37,832 nt of DNA from Pyrinomonadaceae bacterium (GCA_022843305.1 JALHNX010000031.1:1-37832); one strand, 5' to 3'. Positions 1 through 8,591 are shown, counted from the first letter of the stretch. Made by a program: numbers and translations. The notes: generated by a model from the letters alone, not told the origin.

Positions 1-1
1 C

Positions 2-1471
2 GCGAACATCTCGACCGGCGGCACGGCGATTGACCGGACGGACGAAGTGCATCCCGAAAACGTCTTTTTGTTTGAACGCATCGCGCGGATCATCGGTTTG
101 GACGTTGCCGGAGTTGACATCATCGCCTCGAACGTCAGCGAGCCTCTGGAAGAAAGCGGCGGCGGGATTATCGAAGTCAACGCCGCGCCCGGTTTTCGGA
201 TGCACCTCGCGCCGTCGGAAGGCATCGGGCGCAACGTCGCCGAACACGTCGTCGAAATGCTTTTCCCGCCCGGAACGTCGTCGCGCATCCCGATTTTTGC
301 GATTACGGGAACAAACGGCAAAACGACGACAACGCGGCTGATCGCGCACATTCTTAAAGGAAGCGGCAAAACCGTCGGCTTTACGACAACCGACGGAACT
401 TATATTCAAAATCAGCAAATCGTGGCGGGCGACAACACGGGACCGGTTTCGGCACAGCTTGTTTTAAAAGACCCGACGGTCGAGGTCGCCGTTCTGGAAA
501 CCGCGCGCGGCGGAATTATCCGCGCCGGTCTCGGTTTCGATTACTGCGACATCGGCGTTGTGATGAACGTCGCCGCCGATCATCTCGGTTTGAAAGATGT
601 CAACACGCTCGAAGATTTGGCGCGTGTCAAATCGGTCGTGCCGCGCGCCGTCGGCAGAAAAGGGTTCGCCGTTCTGAACGCCGAAGACGATAATGTTTAC
701 AAGATGAAAGAGCTTGTTGACGGGCATATCGTCTATTTTTCGATGGACGAAAACCACAAAAACATTCAACGGCAAGCCGGACGAAATCGCATTTCGTGCG
801 TTTATGAAAACGGTTTCGTGACGATTCTCAAAGGCAAATGGAAAGTGCGCATCGAAAAAGCGATCAACATTCCGCTGACCTACGGCGGACGCGCCGAATT
901 TATGATTCAAAACGTGCTGGCGGCAACACTCGCGTGTTTCGTTCACGGCGTAGCGATTGAAGACATTCGGAGCGGTTTGACGACCTTCAACGCGGGAACG
1001 GCGCAAACTCCGGGTCGTTTGAACTTTGTCGAAATCGGCGATGTTAGCGTGCTGATGGATTACGCGCATAATCCGGCGGGAATGACCGGACTGGTCAATT
1101 TCATCAAAAAACTTCCGAACAAACACTGCACCGTCGTCATCAACGGCACGGGCGACCGCCGCGACGACGATATTCGGGAATTTGCCAAGCTCGCCGCCGA
1201 TCATTTCGAGCGAATGGTCATCAGGCGCGGAAATTATCTGCGCGGACGCACCGAAGAAGAAATGATTAAATTATTGCAGGAAGGCATCGCCCAAAGCGAA
1301 AACAAACCGCAAGTGCGAGTCATCCTCGAAAGCCGCGAAGCGATTCATCACGCCATCAAAAACGCCCGCAAAGGTGAACTTGTCGTAACACTTGCCGATT
1401 TAGTTCCGAAAGATATTGCGTATGTTCAGGAATACCGCGATATTTATTTACAGTCGAAAGCGGAAGGCTAA
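2..1471 (+). CDS. cphA: Cyanophycin synthetase, C-terminal part (5' end outside window)
   Basis: The reading frame is open from the window edge, so the gene is cut at its 5' end; about 489 residues are visible. The first ~75 residues match the end of the CphA ATP-grasp domain (STGGTAIDRTDEVHPENV; later GGGIIEVNAAPGF). Then comes a Mur-ligase-like domain with the P-loop ITGTNGKTTTTRL (near base 300), the central ARGGIIRAGLGF stretch and DYAHNPAGM. CphA polymerises aspartate and arginine into cyanophycin: the ATP-grasp domain adds Asp and the Mur-like domain adds Arg. Family members are about 870-900 residues, so roughly the first 400 are missing here. The gene converges on an isoaspartyl peptidase 65 bp away, which fits a role in cyanophycin turnover. 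A GTG at 47 could be mistaken for the start but lies inside a conserved motif. Confidence 0.95.
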   Translation, partial: ANISTGGTAIDRTDEVHPENVFLFERIARIIGLDVAGVDIIASNVSEPLEESGGGIIEVNAAPGFRMHLAPSEGIGRNVAEHVVEMLFPPGTSSRIPIFAITGTNGKTTTTRLIAHILKGSGKTVGFTTTDGTYIQNQQIVAGDNTGPVSAQLVLKDPTVEVAVLETARGGIIRAGLGFDYCDIGVVMNVAADHLGLKDVNTLEDLARVKSVVPRAVGRKGFAVLNAEDDNVYKMKELVDGHIVYFSMDENHKNIQRQAGRNRISCVYENGFVTILKGKWKVRIEKAINIPLTYGGRAEFMIQNVLAATLACFVHGVAIEDIRSGLTTFNAGTAQTPGRLNFVEIGDVSVLMDYAHNPAGMTGLVNFIKKLPNKHCTVVINGTGDRRDDDIREFAKLAADHFERMVIRRGNYLRGRTEEEMIKLLQEGIAQSENKPQVRVILESREAIHHAIKNARKGELVVTLADLVPKDIAYVQEYRDIYLQSKAEG

Positions 1472-1536
1472 AACAGAAAAGGAGAAGAGGAGAAAGGGAG
1501 AAAGTCAGTATTACAAATTTCTTCCTTTTTTCTTTT

Positions 1537-2469
1537 TTATCGGTAAATCTCAACAACAATTTCGCCGTCAGCCGTTACAAAACCGCGATACATTCCTTCG
1601 GAATTGAACGGCAGAGCGACGTTGCCCGAGGCGTCAACCGCGATGAATCCGCCTTCGCCGTTGATTTCGGTCAGGCGTTCGATTGTCTCGCGTGAAGCGT
1701 CTTCCAGACTCAGATTTTTATATTTCATTCGCGCCGCGACATCGAAAGCCGTTACGCCGAGCATAAAATATTCGCCGTGTCCGGTGCAGCTAATCGCGCA
1801 GGTCGCGTTTTCGGCGTAAGTTCCCGCACCGATGATCGGCGTGTCGCCGATGCGTCCGAATTTTTTGTTGGTCATTCCGCCCGTCGAAGTTGCGGCGGCG
1901 AGATTTCCCTGAAAATCACAGGCGACTGCGCCGACCGTTCCGATTGCGGATTTGGGATTGCGGATTGCGGAATGGTCAAGTTGGATTCGATTTTCTTCAA
2001 TAGCTGTTAAAAGTTGGCGATAGCGGTGTTCGGTGAAAAAATATTCGTCCGGTTCGAATTCGACGCGCATTTCGTGAGCGAATTCATTCGCGCCTTCGCC
2101 CGCGAGCAGGCAATGTTCGGTGCGTTCCATCACCAGCCGCGCCAGTTTGACCGGATTTTTGACGTTTTGAAGAAAGGCAACCGCGCCGGCTTTTAATTTT
2201 TTGCCGTCCATAATTGCGGCATCCATTTCGTTTTTGCCTTCGTGCGTAAAAACCGAACCGCGACCGGCATTAAACAGCGGAAAATTTTCGAGTTCGATGA
2301 CCGCCGCCTCAACCGCGTCGAGTGCCGAGCCATTTTTCCGCAGAATCTCAAAGCCTTTTTGCAAAGCGTTTTCCAACCCGCCGCGATATTCTTTTTCGAG
2401 CGCGGCGGTCATTTCCGATCTGAGAATCGTTCCCGCGCCGCCGTGAATTGCCAAAGCTGTTTTGTTCAT
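1537..2469 (-). CDS. iaaA: Isoaspartyl peptidase / L-asparaginase (Ntn hydrolase, plant-type)
   Basis: 310 residues from the ATG at 2469 (MNKTALAIHGGAGT); an adjacent ATG at 2472 is equally possible. The family hallmarks are present: the N-terminal IHGGAGT, NAGRGSVFT, the GTVGAVA autoprocessing site whose Thr178 becomes the N-terminal nucleophile, then STGGMTNKKFGRIGDTPIIG and CTGHGE. The enzyme cleaves beta-aspartyl dipeptides and asparagine. In cyanophycin degradation such enzymes split the beta-Asp-Arg dipeptides released by cyanophycinase, so the convergent cphA makes that the likely job here (inference). An in-frame extension to 2523 exists but would run through an inverted repeat. A short tandem-word insertion (AIRNPKSAI) lies just before Thr178. 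Confidence 0.93.
   Translation of the reverse strand: MNKTALAIHGGAGTILRSEMTAALEKEYRGGLENALQKGFEILRKNGSALDAVEAAVIELENFPLFNAGRGSVFTHEGKNEMDAAIMDGKKLKAGAVAFLQNVKNPVKLARLVMERTEHCLLAGEGANEFAHEMRVEFEPDEYFFTEHRYRQLLTAIEENRIQLDHSAIRNPKSAIGTVGAVACDFQGNLAAATSTGGMTNKKFGRIGDTPIIGAGTYAENATCAISCTGHGEYFMLGVTAFDVAARMKYKNLSLEDASRETIERLTEINGEGGFIAVDASGNVALPFNSEGMYRGFVTADGEIVVEIYR
1942..1972. repeat. Tandem short-word repeat (GATTGCGG type) inside iaaA
   Basis: The plus strand reads three imperfect copies of gattgcgga separated by ttgg. On the coding strand it gives residues AIRNPKSAI in the linker just before the autocatalytic Thr. Similar simple-word repeats are normally intergenic, so it looks like a repeat tolerated in the flexible linker of the precursor. 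Confidence 0.6.
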
Positions 2470-2488
2470 CATACATACAAAAATAAAT

Positions 2489-2537
2489 GTCCGAAAATTC
2501 TTTGTCAAAAACCATTCGGACAAAAGAATTTTCGGAC
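2489..2537 (-). promoter_or_regulatory. Long hairpin with U-rich tail upstream of iaaA
   Basis: The arms are 2489-2506 (gtccgaaaattctttgtc) and 2519-2537, complementary over 18 bp with one bulged base and a 12-nt loop. On the minus strand the hairpin is followed by a T-rich run and then, about 20 nt on, the iaaA ATG. The shape is that of an intrinsic terminator sitting in the iaaA leader, so it could be an attenuator, or the terminator of the upstream minus-strand aminotransferase transcript. Confidence 0.55.
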
Positions 2538-2681
2538 GTTTACAAATAAATGTTTAGTGTCAGGGAATAAAAGCCACCCGAACCGGCGAGTCGGTCGAAA
2601 GTCCGAAAGATTCAAAAATAAAGAAGATGATAAAGCTTTTATGAAACTTTACGGTCTTCTTTATTTTTATGAAATTCTCCG

Positions 2682-4037
2682 TTAAATCGAGGCAGCGATT
2701 GCTTCGTCGAAGATTTCAAGCGCGACATCCACGTTTTCTTTGGTTAAGATGAGCGGCGGCGACCAGCGGATCGTCGAGGTGCCGCAGCCGAGGATAATCA
2801 TACCGCGATTGAAACATTCCATTTCGATTTTATCGCGCAATTCGGCGTTCGGCGCGAGTGTTTCCTGATCGGTTACAAACTCCACGCCGAGCATCATTCC
2901 AAGCCCGCGAACGTCGCCGATGACTTCGTATTTGTCTTTGAGTTTGTTCAACCCCTCCTGCAAATACGCGCCGACTTCTCCGGAGTTTTCGACCAACCCG
3001 TTTTCCAGCAGTTCAATGGTTTTCAAAGCCGACGCGATGCAGACCGGATTTCCGCCGAAAGTCGAAGCGTGTGCGCCTTTGTGCCAGTCCATAATGTCGG
3101 CACGCGCGACACACGCGCCAATCGGCAAGCCCGAACCGATGCCTTTCGCCAGACACATAATATCGGCTTTCACGCCTTCGTGATGGTCGAGCGCGAACAT
3201 TTTGCCCGTGCGTCCCATTCCCGATTGCACTTCGTCAACGATCAGCATAATGCCGTTTTCGTCACAGATTCGGCGCAGTTCTTTGACAAAAGATTTTGGC
3301 GCGGGAATGTAGCCGCCTTCGCCCTGCACGACTTCGAGAACAATTCCGGCGACTTCTTCGGGCGGCGTGGTGGTTTTGAAAAGACGGTTTTCGATCCAGT
3401 TGATGACATCGCGCGAAATTTTTTCTTCATCGCACGGCATTTCGTCGGCAAAGTGTCGGAATTTGTTCGGATACGGAACGTGAACAACGTCCAAAGCCTG
3501 CCGCATAAATCCGAGACGCTGCGCTTTTTTCGATGACGTAAGCGACAATGCGCCGAGCGTCCGCCCGTGAAACGAGCCGAAAAACGAGATGAATTTCTGG
3601 CGGCGCGTGTGATACATCGCCAATTTCAGAGCGGTTTCAATCGCTTCTGCACCGGAATTAGCGAAATGCGTTTTCGTGTCGCCTTCGATCGGGCAGATTT
3701 CACTCAGTTTTTTGCCCAGATCGGGCATCTGTTTGTAGTAATAATCCGTGCCGCAAAGATGGATTAACGTTTGCGTTTGCTTGATGATTGCCTCGACGAT
3801 TTCGGGATGGCAATGTCCGGTCGAACAAACCGCCACGCCCGCGTTGCAGTCGAGAAAGATGTTGCCGTCGGGGTCTTCGATCCATACGCCGTAGCCTTTT
3901 TCGGCGACGAGTTTGTAGTCGGGGCGCGGATAAGAAGGCGTTACGTATTTCGCGTCGGCTTCGATAATTTCGCGCGATTTCGGTCCGGGAAGTTCGGTCT
4001 TGATAATCGGTTTTTGTAATTCTGCTGTCGGTGTCAT
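2682..4037 (-). CDS. Class III PLP-dependent aminotransferase (acetylornithine/GABA aminotransferase family)
   Basis: 451 residues from the ATG at 4037, chosen because GAGGAGA lies just upstream; an in-frame extension to 4127 has no such support. The family motifs are GVAVCSTGHCHPEIV, NSGAEAIETALKLA, FHGRTLGALS, the cofactor aspartate in LIVDEVQSGMGRTG (D268), the Schiff-base lysine K298 in LAKGIGSGLPIG and STFGGNPV. It moves an amino group from an omega-amino donor or similar amine to a 2-oxo acid. Which substrate (GABA, ornithine, lysine or another) cannot be told from the sequence. It is transcribed toward iaaA on the same strand, 212 bp upstream of it, so the two could form one transcript interrupted by the leader hairpin. 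A role in using cyanophycin-derived arginine or ornithine is possible but unproven. Confidence 0.9.
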   Translation of the reverse strand: MTPTAELQKPIIKTELPGPKSREIIEADAKYVTPSYPRPDYKLVAEKGYGVWIEDPDGNIFLDCNAGVAVCSTGHCHPEIVEAIIKQTQTLIHLCGTDYYYKQMPDLGKKLSEICPIEGDTKTHFANSGAEAIETALKLAMYHTRRQKFISFFGSFHGRTLGALSLTSSKKAQRLGFMRQALDVVHVPYPNKFRHFADEMPCDEEKISRDVINWIENRLFKTTTPPEEVAGIVLEVVQGEGGYIPAPKSFVKELRRICDENGIMLIVDEVQSGMGRTGKMFALDHHEGVKADIMCLAKGIGSGLPIGACVARADIMDWHKGAHASTFGGNPVCIASALKTIELLENGLVENSGEVGAYLQEGLNKLKDKYEVIGDVRGLGMMLGVEFVTDQETLAPNAELRDKIEMECFNRGMIILGCGTSTIRWSPPLILTKENVDVALEIFDEAIAASI

Positions 4038-4232
4038 AAAAAAAATCTCCTCAAAATAATTTTTGTTGAAAATAGGTAAAAATGCCGAAATTGGCGGCGT
4101 TGGAGTCAGCGAATTTTGAGAAAGCAAAATTTAGTCGCCCGCGAAAAGGTTGGCGCGTTGTTTGATCGGTCGAAGTTTGGCAATCGAACGCGGAGTCATT
4201 TGATGAAAACAATATATCAGATTGCGCTTTGA

Positions 4233-4253
4233 GTTTCAAAAATTGTTTGAAAC
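4233..4253. promoter_or_regulatory. Perfect 8-bp inverted repeat next to the DUF255 gene start
   Basis: GTTTCAAA-aattg-TTTGAAAC, ending 10 bases before the ATG at 4264, where a Shine-Dalgarno sequence would be expected but none is seen. It could be an operator or an mRNA hairpin. No known regulator is assigned. Confidence 0.4.
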
Positions 4254-4263
4254 AATAATCAAT

Positions 4264-6324
4264 ATGCAAAGTCCAAAGAAATACACGAACAAATTGATTA
4301 ACGAAACCTCGCCTTACTTGCTTCAGCACGCGCATAATCCGGTTGATTGGTATGCGTGGGGCGACGAGGCGTTTGAAAAAGCGAAAGCCGAGGACAAGCC
4401 CGTTCTCGTCAGCATCGGCTATTCGGCGTGTCATTGGTGCCACGTGATGGAACACGAATCGTTCGAGGACGAAGAAACCGCCGCGATTATGAACGAAAAT
4501 TTCGTCAATATCAAAGTTGATATGGAAGAACGCCCCGACGTTGACCGGATTTATATGGATTTCGTGCAAATGACAACCGGCTCAGGAGGCTGGCCTTTAA
4601 ATGTGTTCCTTTCACCCGAAAAATTGCCGTTTTTCGGCGGCACATATTTTCCGCCCGTTAATCGCTATAATATGCCGTCGTTCCGGCGTGTTTTGACGAG
4701 TGTGGCGGATGCCTGGGCGACAAAGCGTGATGATCTGCTGCTTTCGGCGAACGAGGTTTTAGGCGAAATGCGGCGCGTCGGACTCGCGGAATCATCAGGG
4801 GAAACGCTTTCGGAAAATCAGCTTGATACGGCTTTTCAGAGTTTTGTGCGTTATTTCGACGCGGCGAACGGCGGTTTCGGCGGCGCGCCGAAGTTTCCGC
4901 CGGCGATGAGTCTTGAATTTTTATTGCGGTATTATCACCGGACGAAAAACGAAAACGCGCTTGAAATCGTGACGAAAACGGCGGTTAAAATGGCGCACGG
5001 CGGGATTTACGACCAGCTCGGCGGCGGCTTTCACCGTTATTCGGTTGATGCCGTCTGGCTCGTGCCGCATTTTGAAAAGATGCTTTATGATAATGCGCAG
5101 CTTGCAAGGCTGTATCTGCATATTTTTCAGGCGACGAATGACGATTTTTACAAACGAATCGCGGTTGAAACGCTCGAATATATTAAACGCGAAATGCTCG
5201 ACGAACGCGGCGGATTTTATTCGACGCAGGATGCCGATTCGGAAGGCGTTGAAGGCAAATTTTTCGTCTGGACACCGAAAGAGATCGAAGATGTTTTGGG
5301 TGCGGAAGACGCGCAGATTTTTTGCTTTTATTACGACGCTTCGGAAGAAGGGAATTTTGAAGAGAAAAATATCCTGAACGTCAATTACACACTCGAAGCA
5401 ACCGCCAAAGCCTTGAAAATCACGCCGGAACGGTTGCAGGAAGTTCTAGAAACGGGACGCGATAAACTTTTTGCCGAGCGCGAAAAACGAATCAAACCGT
5501 TCCGCGACGAGAAGGTTTTGACCGCCTGGAACGGTTTGATGCTGGCGACTTTTTCGGAAGCGGCGGCGATTTTTAATAATAATGATTATCTGGAAATTGC
5601 GAAGAAAAACGCTGATTTTATTCTCGAAAACCTGCAAAAAGACGGCTATCTTTTGCGGACTTGGAAGGACGGAAAGGCGAAATTGAACGCTTATCTCGAA
5701 GATTACGCGAATTTTGCGGACGGTTTGACCGAACTTTATCAGGTTTCGGGCGACGCGAAATATCTGCGCGAAGCAAAACGCCTTGCGGATATGCTGATCA
5801 CCGAGTTTTGGGATGAGGAAAACGGCGGATTTTATTTTACGGCGAACAATCACGAAGAACTCTTGGTGCGCAAAAAAGATTATTTCGACAATGCGACACC
5901 GTCGGGAAATTCGGTCGCGTCGGATGTTTTGCTGAAGCTCGCTAAATTAACGGGCGACGAACGTTATGAACGCTTTGCCGTCACGGTCTTAAAACTTGCC
6001 GCGTCGCAGTTTCGCCGTTATCCGCAGGGGTTCGGCAGAATTTTGTCCGTTTTGGAATTTTATTTCAGCCCGGTTAAAGAAATCGTCGTTTTGGGCGATT
6101 CGGATGAATTGAAAAACGAGATCTGGCGCGGGTTTTTACCGAACAAAGTTGTCGTTTTAGCCGAAAATGGAGGCGAAAATGCCGAATTTATTCCGCTTCT
6201 TAAAGAGAGAAGTTTGATTGACGGCAAACCGACAGCGTATGTTTGCGAAAATTTCGCGTGTCAGAAACCTGTAACTACAATTGAAGATTTGCGAGAGCAA
6301 TTAGGTTTTGAGTCCCGCCTTTAG
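4264..6324 (+). CDS. DUF255 thioredoxin-fold / (alpha/alpha)6-barrel protein (YyaL / SPATA20 family)
   Basis: 686 residues from the ATG at 4264 ([11 protein letters not shown]). An in-frame start at 4222 would add 14 residues not typical of the family. The N-terminal thioredoxin-like domain carries the signature [17 protein letters not shown] and the Cys pair in ACHWCHVM (C56, C59), followed by [11 protein letters not shown]. The rest resembles the six-hairpin glycosidase/epimerase barrel, with [10 protein letters not shown] and [13 protein letters not shown]. The cellular role of this widespread family is not settled; a redox function is suggested by the CxxC motif. The last residues (ESRL) and stop codon are supplied by a dispersed palindromic repeat, so the natural C-terminus has been replaced or extended. 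It is divergent from the aminotransferase. Confidence 0.9.
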   Translation: MQSPKKYTNKLINETSPYLLQHAHNPVDWYAWGDEAFEKAKAEDKPVLVSIGYSACHWCHVMEHESFEDEETAAIMNENFVNIKVDMEERPDVDRIYMDFVQMTTGSGGWPLNVFLSPEKLPFFGGTYFPPVNRYNMPSFRRVLTSVADAWATKRDDLLLSANEVLGEMRRVGLAESSGETLSENQLDTAFQSFVRYFDAANGGFGGAPKFPPAMSLEFLLRYYHRTKNENALEIVTKTAVKMAHGGIYDQLGGGFHRYSVDAVWLVPHFEKMLYDNAQLARLYLHIFQATNDDFYKRIAVETLEYIKREMLDERGGFYSTQDADSEGVEGKFFVWTPKEIEDVLGAEDAQIFCFYYDASEEGNFEEKNILNVNYTLEATAKALKITPERLQEVLETGRDKLFAEREKRIKPFRDEKVLTAWNGLMLATFSEAAAIFNNNDYLEIAKKNADFILENLQKDGYLLRTWKDGKAKLNAYLEDYANFADGLTELYQVSGDAKYLREAKRLADMLITEFWDEENGGFYFTANNHEELLVRKKDYFDNATPSGNSVASDVLLKLAKLTGDERYERFAVTVLKLAASQFRRYPQGFGRILSVLEFYFSPVKEIVVLGDSDELKNEIWRGFLPNKVVVLAENGGENAEFIPLLKERSLIDGKPTAYVCENFACQKPVTTIEDLREQLGFESRL

Positions 6325-6413
6325 GCGGCAAAAAGCCTTCTGTATTTTGCGGGTTGTTCAGTAAGACATTTGCCTCTAAAGCCGCGAAAGCCGCCTGAAG
6401 GCGGGACTCAAAA
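6306..6413. repeat. Dispersed palindromic element, copy 1 (gagtcccgcc ... ggcgggactc)
   Basis: The outer arms ttttgagtcccgcctttagg and its near-complement ending cgggactcaaaac enclose ~65 bp that also contain shorter self-complementary stretches. A second copy lies at 16011-16098 with the same termini and similar length. No transposase is inside, so it is a REP/MITE-like non-autonomous element. It overlaps the 3' end of the DUF255 gene. Confidence 0.8.
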
Positions 6414-6424
6414 CTTAAACAAAA

Positions 6425-6459
6425 AGCACGTTGTCCGAAAACAACGTGCTTAATTTTTT
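6425..6459. terminator. Bidirectional intrinsic terminator
   Basis: A perfect 10-bp stem, AGCACGTTGT - ccgaaa - ACAACGTGCT, followed by taatttttt on the plus strand and by a T-rich run on the minus strand. It sits between the DUF255 gene and the convergent lipoprotein gene and can serve both. Confidence 0.85.
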
Positions 6460-6478
6460 AACTAATACTTACACAAAA

Positions 6479-6763
6479 CTACGGTTTGGTGTTGGTGTTG
6501 GCATTCGTCGTGGTTGTGGTGGATTTGTTAACGTTTCCGTTAGTGTTTGTTGTTGTATTGGTCGTCGTCGTGCTGCTGCTGCTGCCGCCGCCGTTTGACG
6601 GACTCATATTTGTTGCCGGTGTCATGGTTGATGCCGGTGACGAAGTTGTCGTTCTGTTTGTGTTTGCATTGTTGGTCGCGGTGTTGGTGTTGTCACCACC
6701 CGGGCAAGCCGCACCCAATAAGCCTAACGTTAAAACTGCTGAAAGAGCAATTACTTTTTTCAT
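6479..6763 (-). CDS. Small Thr/Asn/Ser-rich putative lipoprotein
   Basis: 94 residues. It has a basic start (MKK), a hydrophobic stretch of 14-15 residues and a lipobox-like LLGAAC with Cys20, predicting lipidation and anchoring; Gly at -3 is not the commonest lipobox residue. After the Cys comes PGGDN and then a tail almost wholly of Thr, Asn, Ser, Ala and Pro, with runs of Thr and TNTN/ANTN units, expected to be disordered. AGGAGA stands 11 bases before the ATG. Such low-complexity tails act as spacers on surface lipoproteins in some families, but no function can be given. The codon repeats (ACN/AAC) could expand or contract by slippage. Confidence 0.75.
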   Translation of the reverse strand: MKKVIALSAVLTLGLLGAACPGGDNTNTATNNANTNRTTTSSPASTMTPATNMSPSNGGGSSSSTTTTNTTTNTNGNVNKSTTTTTNANTNTKP

Positions 6764-6898
6764 TTCGATTATATTCTCCTGTCTTCTTCAAAGAATGTAT
6801 GTTTACTTATTTGTTTAACGACCTTCCTAAGAAAGTCGTGTTCCTCAAACTTATTTTGGAACAATGGACAATATAAAAGGCAAATATGCCGAAGTCAA

Positions 6899-6937
6899 CT
6901 CAAAAAATGGTAAATAAACATTTTTTGAGAAAAAAAA
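6899..6937. terminator. Hairpin, terminator-like
   Basis: A perfect 11-bp stem, CTCAAAAAATG - gtaaataaa - CATTTTTTGAG, in the 336-bp gap between the lipoprotein gene and the diguanylate cyclase gene. The stem is A/T-rich and followed by a run of A on the plus strand, that is, preceded by T on the minus strand. The direction and target gene are unclear. Nothing else coding is seen in 6764-7099. Confidence 0.4.
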
Positions 6938-7099
6938 CGCAAAAATATTTTAAGATTTTCGTCCCGCAAATGCCGAAAATGACGAATTTTTTACTGTTGA
7001 CTTTCTTATTGCCGAACAGTTATCTTTAAATTCAGGTTCTTTTTCCCGCAAACCTTCATTTTCTCAATCTTTAGAAACCTTCAAAATCCTTTGCAAAAT

Positions 7100-8374
7100 A
7101 TGAAAATTCCGCAAAATTCTTCATTTTCGGGCAAGATTGCCGGCGACAGTTTTGTATTGACCGCCATTTTTTCGCTTGCCGTAATTGTCGCCACGTTTTT
7201 TGTGTCAAATGCAAATCTTACTTTTGAAACGAAAACGGCGGTTTTTCTGGCGATTGCGGTTTCGTATGTATTTTTGTGCGCGGCGTTTTATTTTTGGCAG
7301 AGGGAAAAATCGGCGGATTTAAAGGCGGAACAGGTGCTGTCGGCTTTTAATGAAGAAATCGAGGCGAAACTTTCGGCTTTGGAGGAAGCGAACGAATTTT
7401 TCGGCGCATCGCTCAAATTTTCCGATATGTTCCGCCTTGTAGCGAGCCGGATCGAAGAAATCGTGCCTTTTTCGGCGTGCGTTTTGTTTCTGCGCGGCGA
7501 CGGCGACAACATTTTGCAGGTCAAATACGCGGTCGGTGAAAATTCCCGAAAATTTATGGATTTCAAATCCGACACGAACAAAGGTTTGGCGGTCAAAGCC
7601 TTTCTGAGCGGAAAATTGCAGTTTGACACGACGCTTTTAAATGAAAAACGCGTTTTTTCGCCCGAAATGTTAAAGAAATTCAAGACGGCGGCGGCTGTTC
7701 CGTTGGCGAATCGCGGCGAAATATTCGGCGTGATGGTTTTATACGGCGCGGCGGAGAATGATTTTGAGGGAAATGCGGAAACGCTTTTAACGGCGGTCGG
7801 CGAACGCGTTGCGCCATTGTTTGCCAGCTCCTTTGCCCTGGAACAGAGCGTTTCCAACGCTTTGACCGATTCGCTGACGAATCTGCCGAACGAACGCGGC
7901 TTTTTTCTGGTTTTGGAAAATCAGCTCGCGCAGTCAATTCGTTATCGCGACGAGCGCCCGTTGACGATTCTGGCGATGGACGTGCGCAATTTTGCGGAAA
8001 TCAATCAAACGCACGGACACGCGACGGGCGACCGTCTGCTGGCGTTTGCCGCCGCTTTGATAAAAAAACAGCTTCGGCAGATGGACGTTCTGACACGCGC
8101 GTCGGGCGACGAATTTTTGGCGATTCTGCCGACCGCGAACGAAAAGATCAGCACCGAAGTTACGGAACGAATCCGCCGCGCCTTTGTTTTGACGCCGTTT
8201 CGACTTTCGGAACGCGAAACCATCAATCTGGCGATAAATTTCGGCACCGCGACCTTCTGGCGCGACGGCGAAACCGCCAATCAATTACTCAAAACCGCGC
8301 TTCTCAGAAAAGGACAGGACAAATCGGCTGAACGAAGCAAAGTCATCTGGTTTCCGAAAGAGTTTGTTAATTAA
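7100..8374 (+). CDS. Membrane diguanylate cyclase (2 TM - GAF - GGDEF)
   Basis: 424 residues from the ATG at 7100 (MKIPQNS); a TTG nine bases upstream is less likely. Two hydrophobic segments (about residues 19-39 and 46-65) are followed by a short linker, a GAF sensor domain (about 85-245) and a GGDEF domain (about 255-415). The GGDEF signature reads SGDEF at residues 335-339, a permitted variant. The inhibitory c-di-GMP site RxxD (R326-D329) sits exactly five residues before it. The metal aspartate (LAMDVRNF) and nucleotide asparagine (EINQTHGH) are kept, so it is probably active and makes c-di-GMP from two GTP. The GAF ligand is unknown. It appears to be a single-gene unit. Confidence 0.9.
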   Translation: MKIPQNSSFSGKIAGDSFVLTAIFSLAVIVATFFVSNANLTFETKTAVFLAIAVSYVFLCAAFYFWQREKSADLKAEQVLSAFNEEIEAKLSALEEANEFFGASLKFSDMFRLVASRIEEIVPFSACVLFLRGDGDNILQVKYAVGENSRKFMDFKSDTNKGLAVKAFLSGKLQFDTTLLNEKRVFSPEMLKKFKTAAAVPLANRGEIFGVMVLYGAAENDFEGNAETLLTAVGERVAPLFASSFALEQSVSNALTDSLTNLPNERGFFLVLENQLAQSIRYRDERPLTILAMDVRNFAEINQTHGHATGDRLLAFAAALIKKQLRQMDVLTRASGDEFLAILPTANEKISTEVTERIRRAFVLTPFRLSERETINLAINFGTATFWRDGETANQLLKTALLRKGQDKSAERSKVIWFPKEFVN

Positions 8375-8456
8375 AATTAATTTCCGATCAGCGGCGTTTT
8401 GCAAAGCGGCGTAAAACGTTTCATTCCTTTAGTATCGAATGAAAAAGAGTAGTGGT

Positions 8457-8477
8457 TTCGAGCGTTTTTCAAACGCT
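8457..8477. repeat. Short palindromic repeat, copy 1 (ttcgagcgtttttcaaacgct)
   Basis: 21 bp identical to 13291-13311; the core AGCGTTT-ttc-AAACGCT is itself a palindrome. The following ~16 bp (ending ...ctgac) are also related between the two copies, so the shared unit is longer than the palindrome. Confidence 0.65.
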
Positions 8478-8591
8478 TGCAGGCAAGGCTGACTGCGCTC
8501 CCGGCGATGCGATTTATTACTTATTCTGCACAGAAGTCAGATAAAGTAAAAAAATATTGTAAGAATCGTTCTTAAAAGTCTGTCTAAGAAT

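Noticed and set aside
464..1204. A 246-codon open frame on the minus strand opposite cphA, and similar long antisense frames opposite other strong genes
   Set aside because: These follow from codon bias of the real genes; their translations show no domain, signal or start-site support.
1472..1536. Purine-rich then pyrimidine-rich spacer (gaaaaggagaagaggag ... tttcttcctttttt) as a fifth word-built inverted repeat
   Set aside because: The halves are only loosely complementary and too short to separate from ordinary biased spacer sequence.
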